A stretch of DNA of 64,000 nt, taken from Puccinia triticina (Eukaryota; Basidiomycota; Pucciniomycetes; Pucciniales; Pucciniaceae). This document shows positions 45,483 to 55,674 of this stretch, in pieces; the first letter of the stretch is position 1, and each line of letters begins with the position of its first letter. Location of the stretch: contig NC_070572.1 of assembly GCF_026914185.1 (NCBI RefSeq), positions 2,356,001 to 2,420,000 on the forward strand, in the 5' to 3' direction. The translations under genes were made by a program, and so were the position numbers. The notes under the pieces are model-generated. The model was not told the DNA's origin. It did no database searches and worked only from the letters and a program-made list of their open reading frames with translations.

Positions 45483-47082
45483 AATGCAGTGTGGTTCCCG
45501 GATGCACAAGTTTCATTCTCCTCAACGTTGTTGACCCAACAGTTTCCTCAGCCCAGCCGAACCAAACACCTCACCCTAACCCTCAAGTAGTGCCCTGCAG
45601 ATCCTGTGCATATACTGTTAACGCAAGCCACCCAACCAGAATACAAGGGAGCCACCGCCTGCCAGTTACCGTTCACACCACCACCTGAGGCCCAACGGTT
45701 ACCACCTTGGCTGCTACCACAGTAACATCCCTTATGGTTGGTGAGGCTTGGTGGTTCCGCTATCTCTCCCCGCAGTCAATAAGCTCTGATTGGCTTGGCG
45801 CTCACGTTTATCCCACGCACCTTCCCAACTCAGGAACCACTCTCATTGGTTTCCCGTCAACACCGACGGATCAAAGGTCAGCAAGCGGTCCGGTGCTTTC
45901 AAGGTAGAAGAATACATCGTGAGTGGCGATCTGTTGATATTCAAATCATCAGTAAACCTTTCCTGAATAGCATTTGTTTCCTGCATCACAGTCGAAGGGC
46001 TACAAATAAGGCCGTACTCGAACTTCGTCGCTCTCATGGGAATGAATCTTTCCCGACATGGCACAGACAAAAGCAGGGCTGAGGACAAGATGGCAGATGT
46101 GATGACAATAGGGCAGATGATCTCTACAGTAAGTCATCAACCAATACTCCCCCAACAGCTTGTCCTGATGTTGTGTAGATTTGTGCGTGGGATGTGATTT
46201 GATGGCATAATTTTAATTGATTTTATTGACAAACCTCACTCGACAATGTCCCAGCCAAAGCTTTTTCATCTCAACCAACAACACATCGCCCGGAGCCTCC
46301 TCTTGACTGACCCCAACCAAGTTCAGCCATAAATCACATGCGCCCTCCCAATCCTGCTCAGCGGACCAGGAAAGTCAATCTATGCGCGCTCAATGACCCG
46401 CAGGAATTGGCCTCGTCGGCCTCGGCGACCGTCCCACCACTGCCCCCGGGGGCAGACCGCTCGCCCAGCTCCCCTGCCGCGTCGAGCGCATCGTCCAGTG
46501 CAAGAACCTCACCTCTGGCTTGCAGATCGCCATCGGCGCTGAGAGCTGAACGTACCTCTTGCTCGACAGACTCGTGCCTGCGACCTGCTTCAACCGCTTG
46601 GCTGACCACTGCTTTGCTGGTCGTAACTAGGCTTTATGTTGAAGCTTGTTTTCCATTGTTGTCTTCCGTGAATCCGAATAAGTACCTGCGGACAGCGCCG
46701 CCGGCGCTGGAAATTGGAAAAACTAGCACTGTCGGCTTGAACTTGCACTTACAAACTCTGTGGCTTAAGGCACCACCCACCTCCTTGCCTACCCCTCCTG
46801 CCGCGCGCAGATTGTGTAATATAGTAAATCTACACAGAGGGCTAAGTATAAGCGGTAGCTTGTGACCCCTGGGAAAGCCAAAGAGCACAGTTTAGCATTT
46901 GAGCCAGCTATTATCACTTGATTGAGCCATGTAAGGACCAACTTGACAACAAGCTGGCTCCTGGCACCCCAACTCTAGCCATGGGCTTGTTGGTTCCTCC
47001 TGCAGTGAAGGCTAGCAAGGCTCTAGCCAAGATGTTGGAGTCTCTCTATATACAGTTGCTGTTACCTCATCTTTAAAACTAG
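45483..47082 (+). other. Mosaic of gene-like fragments, function unknown
   Basis: 45840-46140 carries a plus-strand piece reading VNTDGSKVSKRSGAFKVEEY, reminiscent of an RNase H start (TDGS) but too short to assign. 46380-46620 is a GC-rich block with protein-like stretches (LPCRVERIVQCKNLTSGLQI) that I do not recognise. The block lies between repeat R and a Helitron 3' end at 47965 and may be captured exons. Confidence 0.3.
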
Positions 47083-47166
47083 GTGGCCAAAATTAGCATC
47101 CTAATACAAAGCCTGAGCTTGTGCCGCCTTTGGGTCAAAGCAGCTTGCTGCCTTGATACTGTAATC

Positions 47167-47660
47167 ATGGACATATTCTCAGACGGTTGCAGCAAACTAG
47201 ATAATGGTTTGCAAGTAGCGGGCATTGGAGTTTATTATCAGGACCCTCCCCTCCTTCTTGTCTCAGAACCATTACATTGCACCAAAAAAACTAAGAAAAA
47301 AGCTGAGTGGGTAGCCCCAGCTGTGTCTATCACTTGGATGATGGAAACCAAGATTTCTGGTTTACTACCTGACTGTAAAGAGTTTACTTTTTGTGCTGAC
47401 TCCCAGTACCTGTTTAACAGTGTGACAATTTACAAAATGGATAGAGGTATGGAAAAACAATAACCGGAAATCAAGCAAGAAAGCAACTGTGAGCCACCTT
47501 GGGTATGTGAGGTATGTAGAAAATGGTTGTAGGAGACTGCAACACAGAATTAAAGTCAACACCTGGATATGTTGGGTTAAAGCTCACAGTTCTGAAACTT
47601 CACGCCCTATAGCATTGGGTAACAAGGAGGCAAATAAATGGACCACAAAATCACACACGC
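47167..47660 (+). pseudogene. RNase H domain relic
   Basis: MDIFSDGCSKLDNGLQVAGI (first Asp), AEWVAPAVSITWMMETKI (Glu), FTFCADSQYLFNSVTIY (third Asp), then after a frameshift WICWVKAHSSETSRPIALGN and KEANKW, matching the RNase HI pattern DG-S, E, D, and WVK-H--GN--A. The final Asp position reads Asn. A stop at 47461 and a frame change make it non-functional. Confidence 0.6.
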
Positions 47661-47931
47661 ATACAAAATCAACACAGCAAAGGAAAACTTAACTAAGAGA
47701 AATATTTATTCTTCTACTGAGGTAGGAATAAAATATTCTCTGCAAGAATCAGTCTTTCCCATGTATTTCCTTGTTCCCAAATTGTCAATGATCTTACTCT
47801 TCAATCTTACATTTTCCTTCCCCGCACGCACTTTGTTATTGATGGGCACTGGGGGAGGGGGGGTGGTGGTGATGGCCAGTGCATCTAGATTGGATTTGGA
47901 CTGAGAGCGAGGGGTGGCAATGGCCTATTGC

Positions 47932-47965
47932 CCCCCTGCAGCGGCAAAGACGCCTTGGGCTCTAG
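47932..47965 (+). mobile_element. Helitron 3' terminus
   Basis: CCTGCAGCGGCAAAGACGCC hairpin, then TTGGGCTCTAG|T. Same tail family as at 54285 and 57664. The element body lies to the left, probably including the fragments from 45.1 kb on. Confidence 0.6.
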
Positions 47966-48929
47966 TTGAGTAATGAAATATATAAGAACAGCTACTTTGA
48001 TAATTTTGAGCCACTTTGTGCAAAAACAAGGGTATGCAAAATGAGGAAATTTCACTACATGATAGCCAAGTTTCCTAAATCCACACAATTGTGGAAACTT
48101 AGAGCATCTCCAGCAGAGGGGGGATGGGACCCGCTACCTATAGCCTGCCGGGACCACCTTTCACACACCTGTCTTAGCTGTTCAACAGCAGCTCCACAGC
48201 AGACTGGTGATTACGCCGGGGGTGGATAGCTAGATTGCCATGCAGGACGACAGGACTGCAATGGAAATTGATATCTTGAGCATGGATTTGGTTGATTTAC
48301 TCAACTTCATGGACAACAACAATGATATTATTGCCTACCAAATGTTCAACCGGATTATCTCAAGAAACTGCAATGAATCTCGAGGGGGAGGAGGATCAAC
48401 CGTTGGCCAAAAAACTATTGATTGTGAACACCTTCAAGGTGGACTCCAGCTACGCAACAACTACACCACGGGCCATCCAGGACATCCATTGGTTGGACCA
48501 ATGGTCGCACCTTTGGCTGTCTGGCTCTTGCGCAGGGGAGTCCATCCTTTGGACAAACATTGTACTTCCCTTGCGTCAGATGGTTTGGACATACCATCCC
48601 ATGTACGGACCAGGGAGCGTTCAGCGGATGATTGAAGGACCATCCGCTGGATGGCTCCACACTCCAGCGGAGTGTCAAAAAATGAGTGGCCTCACTAGCC
48701 AGCATGCAGAACCACTTGCATAGGGGGTTGAACGTGCAACCTGCTATACATCCAACCCGGAACGCCTCAATATCCCAACTACGCCAGATAGACACACTGC
48801 AGGAATCTCAATGTTGCTGCGGTCCGCAGAGACATCTGATGATTCAGTGGGGATTCAAACCCTGCGCAACAAGTATTGCAGCCACACTTGGCCGGCTGTC
48901 CATCAGCCGGCCACCAGGGTATGTACACA

Positions 48930-49500
48930 CACCGCACCTCTTGATGGCTGGCACAACAACTGGTCACCAAAAGGAGTACGCACTCCTCTCAATGGCTGGC
49001 CCAAGGAACGGCCATCAGGAGGAGTCCTTGTGCCGGCCATTGAGAGTTGTCCACACTCCTCTCAATGACCAGCATAACGACTGGTCATTGAGAGGAGGAG
49101 TCCACACTCCTCTCAATGACCAGCACAAGGAGCGGTCATTGGGAGGAGGAATCCATACTCCTCTCAATGCCAACACAGGCCGGCATCGAGAGGAGTACAT
49201 GCACCTTGATTCCCGGTCTGTGCCGTCCATTGAGGGAAGTGTGTATGTACTCCTCCTGATTACCAGGCCTTGGGCCAGCCATTGAGAGGAGTGCGTACTC
49301 CTCTTGGTAACTGGTTGTTGTGCCGGCCATCAAGTGGTGTCTGTACTCCTCTTGACACCGGTGTGTGCTGGCATCAAGAGGAGTGAGAACTCCTCCCAAT
49401 GACTGGTCGATGAGCTGGTCACCGAGAGGAGTGAGTGGAGTGTGTAATCCTCTTGATGGCCGGCACAAGGACCGGTCATCAAGAGGATGTTATGTACTGC
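48930..49500. repeat. Hairpin minisatellite (CTCTCAATGACCAGC type)
   Basis: About fifteen alternating units such as ACTCCTCTCAATGACCAGCA and CTGGTCATTGAGAGGAG, flanked by an inverted pair GGCCGGCTG. Confidence 0.85.
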
Positions 49501-49739
49501 GCTGGCCGGCTGTCCAAATGCAAATCAGCCGGCCAAATGTTGCTGCAGCTGACGCTGCATATTCTGATATGCAGCGTCATGATGTCTCCGCGGCACACAG
49601 CAACAGTGAGATGCCCGCAGTGACAGCACCTGCAAGTGGGCCCACCTTTATCACACATAGACCGCATCCGACAACATCCCTTCGCCGCCCAATAGTCTAT
49701 TGGACACTCATATCAATTGCACAGTGTTGATCAAGGGTT

Positions 49740-50100
49740 TCTTTTTTTTTTTGTGTCCATTGGATGATTTGCATGTTTCTTGCAATCATTGAACACTCTC
49801 AACCAAGAGTGTCCGCTGGGCAACTTGTTTGGTGTCCATCGGACACTCCGGCTGGAGTGTCCGGTTGTCGGAGCGCACATTTGCGTGAAAAGCGTCCATT
49901 GGACACTCCTGGAGGAGAGTGTCTGATGGATGCTATTTTTTGGGCGTCCAAATGTCTCTTTGGCCAGCAAAGCGGCACTTGGATGCTTTTTGAAACCGTC
50001 CAAGTGATGCTTTTGCCCCGTAGCGTCCATTGGATGCTCTGGGAGCATCCTCTGGACACTTCCAGAGCAAAAGCGTCCATTGGATGGGGCGGTTTCCCAG
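49740..50100. repeat. Hairpin minisatellite (GTCCATTGGACACTCC type)
   Basis: Seven or so units of GCGTCCATTGGACACTCC, with GGAGTGTCC inverted partners. TCCATTGGA is itself palindromic. Confidence 0.75.
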
Positions 50101-50807
50101 AAACCCGCCCTGTGGTGCACTTTTCCAAAAGCTCGTCATATCCAGAGATGAAACCAATCAAGACACAATCAGCTGAAGGACGATCTCATCAAGCTTCAAT
50201 AGACTTTACATGAGAAGCGAGTAAGATTAAGAAGGGCACTTGGAGACGTTCCAGTTGATTTGAGCTCAGACAGTTCTGATGAGACCCACACCAATACTGA
50301 TCAAGATACCTGAACCTGTTCTCTTAAATTTGTTGATTCCTCTTTGTTGTTAATTAAATTTAATTTTTTTCTCTCAATCTCTTTTTTATGATTTCATTCA
50401 ATCTCTCACTTTAAATGGGTGTGATTGAGATAACCGGTCTGTTTGACATTCAAAGAAAAAAAGAATTGTGACAATAAAGAAAGCTGAAATGAGAACAAAA
50501 TCTAATGGGGTTGAATTTCTGGAGAGGGTGTTCTTGGTGGAGGACTACGAGCAAGGTCTTCAAGAATTGGATCAATCATGTTTTTGGCGCGGTGGTGAGG
50601 AGTGGCGAGTAGGTGATGTGTGGCGTGTAGCAGCCTGTGTCGCGGGTGGCGATGGGATGGGAAAAGTAGCCGGCCGCGGTCTGGGATGGGATGGACTTGG
50701 ATCAATCAAAGGTTGTTTAGGGGGTCTGCTGGACCCCGAAAATGTTGAGCAACCTGCCAAACGAGTCCAAAACTTGTGTGGTCCAAGCTCTGCTGGAGAT
50801 GCTCTTA

Positions 50808-51090
50808 GATCTAAGTTTTGGCGTATTTCCATCACAATTTTTTTTCAGAGGCCCATACATACACTAAATACACCCGCAGTTTGTTGAAATGTCTCCAAAG
50901 ACTTCAGAAGTCCTATGGACGAACCTCCAGCCGTGCCGCAGCAACAAGCAAATAGGGGCCGGTTGGTTTTGTTTTGCAAGGAGGGCCTAATCAAGTAATT
51001 AGGGCGCTCCAAGGAGGGGTTAGGACAAAACCAATGCCCCTGGGGTTTCTCCCCTCTTCTTTCCGCTCTATTTATACCCGCATCCAGCCT
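50808..51090 (+). repeat. Dispersed repeat R, copy 2
   Basis: GATCTAAGTTTTGGCG, TGCCGCAGCAACAAGCAAAT, GCCTAATCAAGTAATTAGGG, CCAATGCCCCTGGGG, then CGCTCTATTTATACCCG. The left part (48060-48101) is displaced by the PIF-like insertion. Confidence 0.7.
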
Positions 51091-51624
51091 CAACAATACA
51101 CCGCACCAGTCGTAACACCCCTCTGGGCATCACTCCATGCCACGCCGTCGCCACCGCCCACTGTCCCACCATTTCCAATCTGCAGCCATGGCTGTCCGCC
51201 CTCCAGCCATCCTTCACTACAATCTCCACGCCTCAGTAGGACGAGGAACCCCGTTGCCACATCCACGCCCTAGGCGGCCCGGAGAACCCTGCCACTTGCG
51301 AGCCTGACAATGCCCTGCACCGCCTTAATCAAAAATTCGCCAGGGCCTCTTCCCCGCGGCCATCTTGGCAAGGTCAAACTCGAGGAACTTGACGAACAGC
51401 GGCGTGGCCCCGCTGGCGGCTGCTGAGGCGAGTTCAGCCTTGGGCGCCGTTTGGCACCAATATAATCAGCGGCATATTTCACAAATATTTCACGATTATA
51501 TTGGTAAAATGCCGATGGCGTTTGGCAAACCGATATATCCAAAATATGAAATAATTACAAATTACAGTTCCTACATGCCAATATATTGGTAGCTAAATCA
51601 GACCCACCCCTTGCAACTCCCAAC
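51091..51624. other. GC-rich gene-like fragment and MITE-like end
   Basis: 51100-51440 is GC-rich. The minus strand reads AELASAAASGATPLFVKFLE then FDLAKMAAGKRPWRIFD, protein-like but unrecognised. 51437-51590 contains GGCGCCGTTTGGCACCAATA and an inverted ATTATATTGGTAAAATGCC, resembling a PIF-type MITE, boundaries unclear. Confidence 0.3.
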
Positions 51625-51956
51625 CTCATTGAGTGGATACAACACTCCAGTAGCTCAATGTATCCACTCAATGACCAACAGTTGGTCATTGAGTGGACTT
51701 ATATATCCACTCAATGGCCCGGTTGGTCATCAAGTGGATACAACACTTCAATTGCTCAATGACCAACCGGGTCATTGACTGGACTTATCCACTCAATAGC
51801 CCGGTTGGTCATTGAGTGGAGTAGGTATACACTCAGTGACCCGGTTGGTTGTTGAGTGGAACATACTCCACTCAATGACTGACCGGGCCATTGAGTGGGT
51901 ATAATTCCACTCAATGACCGTCCTGTTCATCGGGTGGACTACAATACATCCCACTT
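51625..51956. repeat. Hairpin minisatellite (CACTCAATGACC/GGTCATTGAGTGG type)
   Basis: About twelve units: TATCCACTCAATGACCAAC alternating with GGTTGGTCATTGAGTGGA. Confidence 0.85.
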
Positions 51957-52240
51957 TCTTAAATCCACACAATCCTAGACCTCTGGATCTAAGTTTTGGG
52001 GTGTTTTTTTCTCACAAAATGGCACAAACAGCCCACATCTCACAATACATGTTGAAATCTCCAAAGGCCCGAAGGCCCTATGGATGACCCTCCAGCTGTG
52101 CGGCAGCAACGAGTAAAAGTGGGCTGGTTGTTAGAGTAGTCCAGGAAGGCCCTAATCAAGTGATTAGTGGGCTCCCAGGGAGGGGGTAGGACGAAACCGG
52201 AGCCCCTGGGGGGACAATCCGCTGCCAACCCCTCCCCCTT
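51957..52240 (+). repeat. Dispersed repeat R, copy 3
   Basis: TTAAATCCACACAATCC, GATCTAAGTTTTGGGG, GTGCGGCAGCAACGAGTAAA, AATCAAGTGATTAGTGGGC, GGAGCCCCTGGGG, TTTTAAATAAG at the end. Confidence 0.7.
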
Positions 52241-52719
52241 TTAAATAAGCACAGTCATGTTTGCCGCCCAACAATATTGTTGCCCCACACCACCCGCCAC
52301 GGGCTCGTTGCCATCTGCCACAGACTCGTTGCCATCCGCCACGAGCTCGTTTCCATCCGCCACGCTCTTGTTGCCATCCGAACTGTGGCCACTCAGTGAT
52401 TACCGGAACTAAATCAGGTGTGTCACATTCACCGCCTGCTCTCTGCACCCCACAGATAGCACTGCTCCTCATCACTCCACGCCCCTATCCCCGCTATCAG
52501 GTACAAACAGCTTCACCTCGGCTGTTATCCCTGTCCATTTCTCGGGCACGTGTCCAGAAAGCAAGGCTGGTGGCCAACCCGGACGTCTTGTTGCAGAAAA
52601 ACGCGGCTTTGTTGATGGGCTTGCAGTCCCCCGCTCATTGGCTTGCCCCCACCGCCAAGAGCCCCAATGGGTCCCTGGGCAATCATAACCTCAACGATCT
52701 TCAGCTCGGCGCTGAGTAA
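52241..52719 (+). other. GC-rich segment with CGTTGCCATCCGCCACG repeats
   Basis: Short tandem units 'CTCGTTGCCATCCGCCACG' at 52305-52375. No gene recognised. Confidence 0.4.
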
Positions 52720-53580
52720 AGGCCTCAACAAAGCACGCAGCGCCCGTCGCCCTCCAAAGCGGGTGCCGAGTCTCGTAAGTCTCTCTCTCTCTCTCTCTTG
52801 CTGGTTATGTTAGGCCCACCTAACGTCATGCTGGTGTGTGCAGCCAAAGAGCTCTTGGCATCCGACTGGGACCTGCTTGGCTGGATCAACAACAAGATCC
52901 AGGCCCGCACGTTGGCCACCGCCTCGGACTTCTCGGGCTCCATCAGCTGAGGCCTTGACAAAGCACGCAGCGCCTGTTGCCCTCCAAAGTGGGCGCCAAG
53001 TCTCGTAAGTCTCGCTCTCTCTCTCTTGCTGGTTATGTTAGGCCCACCTAATGTCGTGCTGGTGTGTGCAGCCGAAGAGACCTCGGCATCTGACCGGGAC
53101 CTGCTCAGCTGGATCAACAACAAGATCCGGGCCCGGCCACCGCCTTGGACTTCTCGGGCTCCATCAGCTGAGGCCTTGACGAAGCACACAGCGTCAGTCG
53201 CCCTCCAAAGCGGGCGCCGAGTCTTGTAAGTCTCTCTCTCTCTCTCTTGCTGTTTATGTTAGGCCCACCTAACGTCGTGGTGGTGTGTGCAGCCAAAGAG
53301 CTCTCGGAATCCGACCGGGACCTGCTCGGCTGGATCAACAACAAGATCAGGGCCCGCAAGTCGGCCACTGCCTCGGACTTCTCAGGCTCCATCCGCAACG
53401 GCCACGCGCTCGTCCGGCTCATCGAGGCCCTCACTATAGCCGACTCCGGCCTCTCCATCAGAGACTTCCTTGGCGCCTCCCATCTCACTCAGCTCGACCT
53501 CCATTGCCCGGATACGCCAGGTGCCTCTGGTATACATTCCAAAACAAATTGTTGTGATGTGCTTCTTTTTCAGAAGGATG
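52720..53580 (+). pseudogene. Gene fragment with an exon-intron block in three tandem copies
   Basis: Units start at 52720, 52950 and 53171 (230 and 221 bp). Each holds an exon end reading ALTKHA-PVALQSG-RV, a GTAAGT intron with a CT microsatellite and acceptor GTGTGTGCAG, and the next exon start AKELSESDRDLLGWINNKIR. Only the third unit continues: SATASDFSGSIRNGHALVRL then IEALT. That stretch resembles a calponin-homology (actin-binding) domain, tentative. Unit junctions occur within the exon (CATCAGCTGAGGCC), so the triplication happened after the fragment was cut out. It lies between repeat R and a Helitron 3' end (54285), consistent with capture. Confidence 0.55.
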
Positions 53581-54254
53581 GTTAGATTTGAATTTCTACT
53601 TTTGTTTCCCTTGCTTCCTGGATAAGCAAAGGGTATATTTCCTACCCAATGTCAAAAACATATTGCACTTGCTCATAATGTCCTGAACAATTTATTGGTC
53701 TCAAGATAGCAAGCAAGGCTTGTTGAACTTCTTCTTCAGCCACAAACCTGCCAACCAATGAGAGCAAAAAAACCCAGTCCATGACATTGAGAGGTTAACT
53801 GTTAACAATAATCAAAATATAATGAATTGAATGTACATACAGAGTTTGAAAATTGAAACAACACATCAGTTTTGATAATTCAATTGCCATTCTAAAGCAC
53901 AGCTCACATGAGGATATTCTAAGTAGCATATCTCAACAGAATGGGAGATTTTGAGAGAAGAGGCATATTATCCAGACCCTCTGCATCAGAAATAACCCAT
54001 AGTAATACTGTAATACCACACGGAATCACCAATTGTAGTCAACAAGAGGACAGGAGCTTATTTGGGCACTTCATAGATGCTTAGTTTTCCTGTTTGCTTC
54101 ATTCCTCAGCCCCATCATTCAGACCTTTGCTCACCACCAGTCTTCTGAAATTTCATGAAAGGGCCCACACAAATTGAGTGGGATACTTGCTGTCTGTGGG
54201 GGAAGGCGGGGCCGGGGGCTTGCCAGGGTAAATGGAGTGGGGGGGGGCTTACAC
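53581..54254. other. AT-rich, one exon-like piece
   Basis: The minus strand near 53740-53635 reads RFVAEEEVQQALLAILRPIN before a stop, preceded by a good acceptor (TTGGTTGGCAG). Unrecognised; nothing else seen. Confidence 0.25.
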
Positions 54255-54285
54255 CCTGCAGCGGCGTAGCCGCTTTGGCCTCTAG
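54248..54285 (+). mobile_element. Helitron 3' terminus
   Basis: CCCTGCAGCGGCGTAGCCGC (perfect hairpin GCGGC-GTA-GCCGC) then TTTGGCCTCTAG|T. Body to the left; 5' end not located. Confidence 0.7.
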
Positions 54286-54382
54286 TCCACTCAATGGCAA
54301 ACTGGTTCATCGAGTGGGTGAGGTGGGTCATAGGCTATAGCCACTCAATGACCGGGTGGGTGGTCATTGAGTGGAGGGAGAG
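54286..54382. repeat. Short hairpin minisatellite next to the Helitron end
   Basis: CCACTCAATGGCAAACTGG, CATCGAGTGGG, CCACTCAATGACCGGGTGG, GGTCATTGAGTGG: the same motif as at 51625. Confidence 0.75.
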
Positions 54383-55674
54383 TTTGTCCATTTGCTTTCT
54401 TGGTTGATCAAGAGGTGGGTGGTTGGCTGGCTGGGTTTATTTCAATGTACTGACAAACACCAGCGATATGTTGAATTGCATTTTATTTCAGGTGAAATAA
54501 TCAAAATGTCATGGATTATTTCACCGGTGATTATTTCACCAATTATATCGGCGCCAAACGGGGCCTTGATATTCAGGTTGGCCTCTTTGGCTTGGGCGCG
54601 GCTGCGGGAGTACATGCTGCAGCCCCGCCTGTCAGCAATTGCAACATGCAAGATGAAGGGGGGATGGGAGAGACACAACTATACGTGGGCGTTCTTGCGC
54701 GCAAGCTTGATCTAGTCATGATTCACTGGCTGGGCTGGTTGTTTGAGATTGGGCGGCACCGGAGGATCCTGGGCCCGGGCTGTCTGACTTTCTTCTTTGC
54801 TCTTCCTTCCTCTTATAGCCTAACAACCTCCATCCCGGCGGCTTGAATTGTAGGCGGAGGAGAACAAAAACCGGAGACAACGGTTGGCAGAAGAGGATCA
54901 CCATCCTTGTCTCCTCATTGCCATTGGCGGCTGATCCTCCTATCACGTCCACAAACACAGCTCTCTCAGGAACAACAAGAACACCAGGCTGGAGACAAGG
55001 AGACCAAATGGCTTGTGCTCGTGCCGGACCCAGACCCGGCTCGGCTTGCTGACCTGTACCCACTCCGGCTTGCCCCTCACACTTTCAACTCAACTCCATC
55101 AACCACGACCCTTGCAAGCACGCTCAGATAGATCACCAACTGGCTCTGTAGCCCCCCGCCCAGACCTCCATGATCCATCCAACCCCGCTTGCCCTCCCAA
55201 CCAATGATTCTACATCCCTCTCTCTCCAAGCCCTACTGTCCCACCATCAACTACACCATTGTGAGCCCAGTTTAACTAGCTCTTCGCTCTTTGCGAAATT
55301 CTTTGGGAGGCTGTTTGGAGTGTGGAATTCTTGCCTCTGCAGTTGATCACAATGTTTATAATTTTTGATGAGCAATTGGTTGTCTGTCTTGACTGTCTAC
55401 TTCTCCACACCTTAGAAAAATGAATATTGCTGAACAGGAGCCACAATTTTGAATGAATTTTAACATGTTTGGGACTAAAAAAATTAGTTGGTTAGACATG
55501 TAGCCTCAAACCATTATGAATGATCCGGATTTGAAGAGCATGATCCAAGTCTCTCTAACCTTGAACTGGACAGAATCCAATGAAAATGTTTAAAATTATT
55601 TCTTCTTGAGGTGACCTCATTTCATCATACTTTACCCGCGCCTGACAGATCACAGAGCTGATATCTTTTTCATT
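54383..55674. other. Unassigned, with a possible MITE piece
   Basis: 54490-54565 has GTGAAATAATCAAAATG, an inverted ATTATTTCACC and GGCGCCAAACGGGGCC, resembling one end of a PIF-type MITE. 54840-55200 is GC-richer with no recognisable frame; the rest is AT-rich. Confidence 0.3.

Larger units (their letters stand above)
48102..50804. mobile_element. PIF/Harbinger-like element, TSD TTA
   Basis: GAGCATCTCCAGCAGAG at the left is mirrored by CTCTGCTGGAGATGCTC at the right; TTA flanks both ends (48099-48101, 50805-50807). It interrupts repeat R: TTTCCTAAATCCACACAA on its left and GATCTAAGTTTTGG on its right are contiguous at 51957-51998. The 2.7-kb interior has two minisatellites and unrecognised frames (48240-48640); no DDE transposase was recognised. 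Confidence 0.8.

Noticed and set aside
46338..46865. A 175-codon plus-strand gene
   Set aside because: Ser/Ala/Pro-rich frame in a GC-rich block; other frames look equally protein-like and no domain is visible, so it is treated as a captured fragment.
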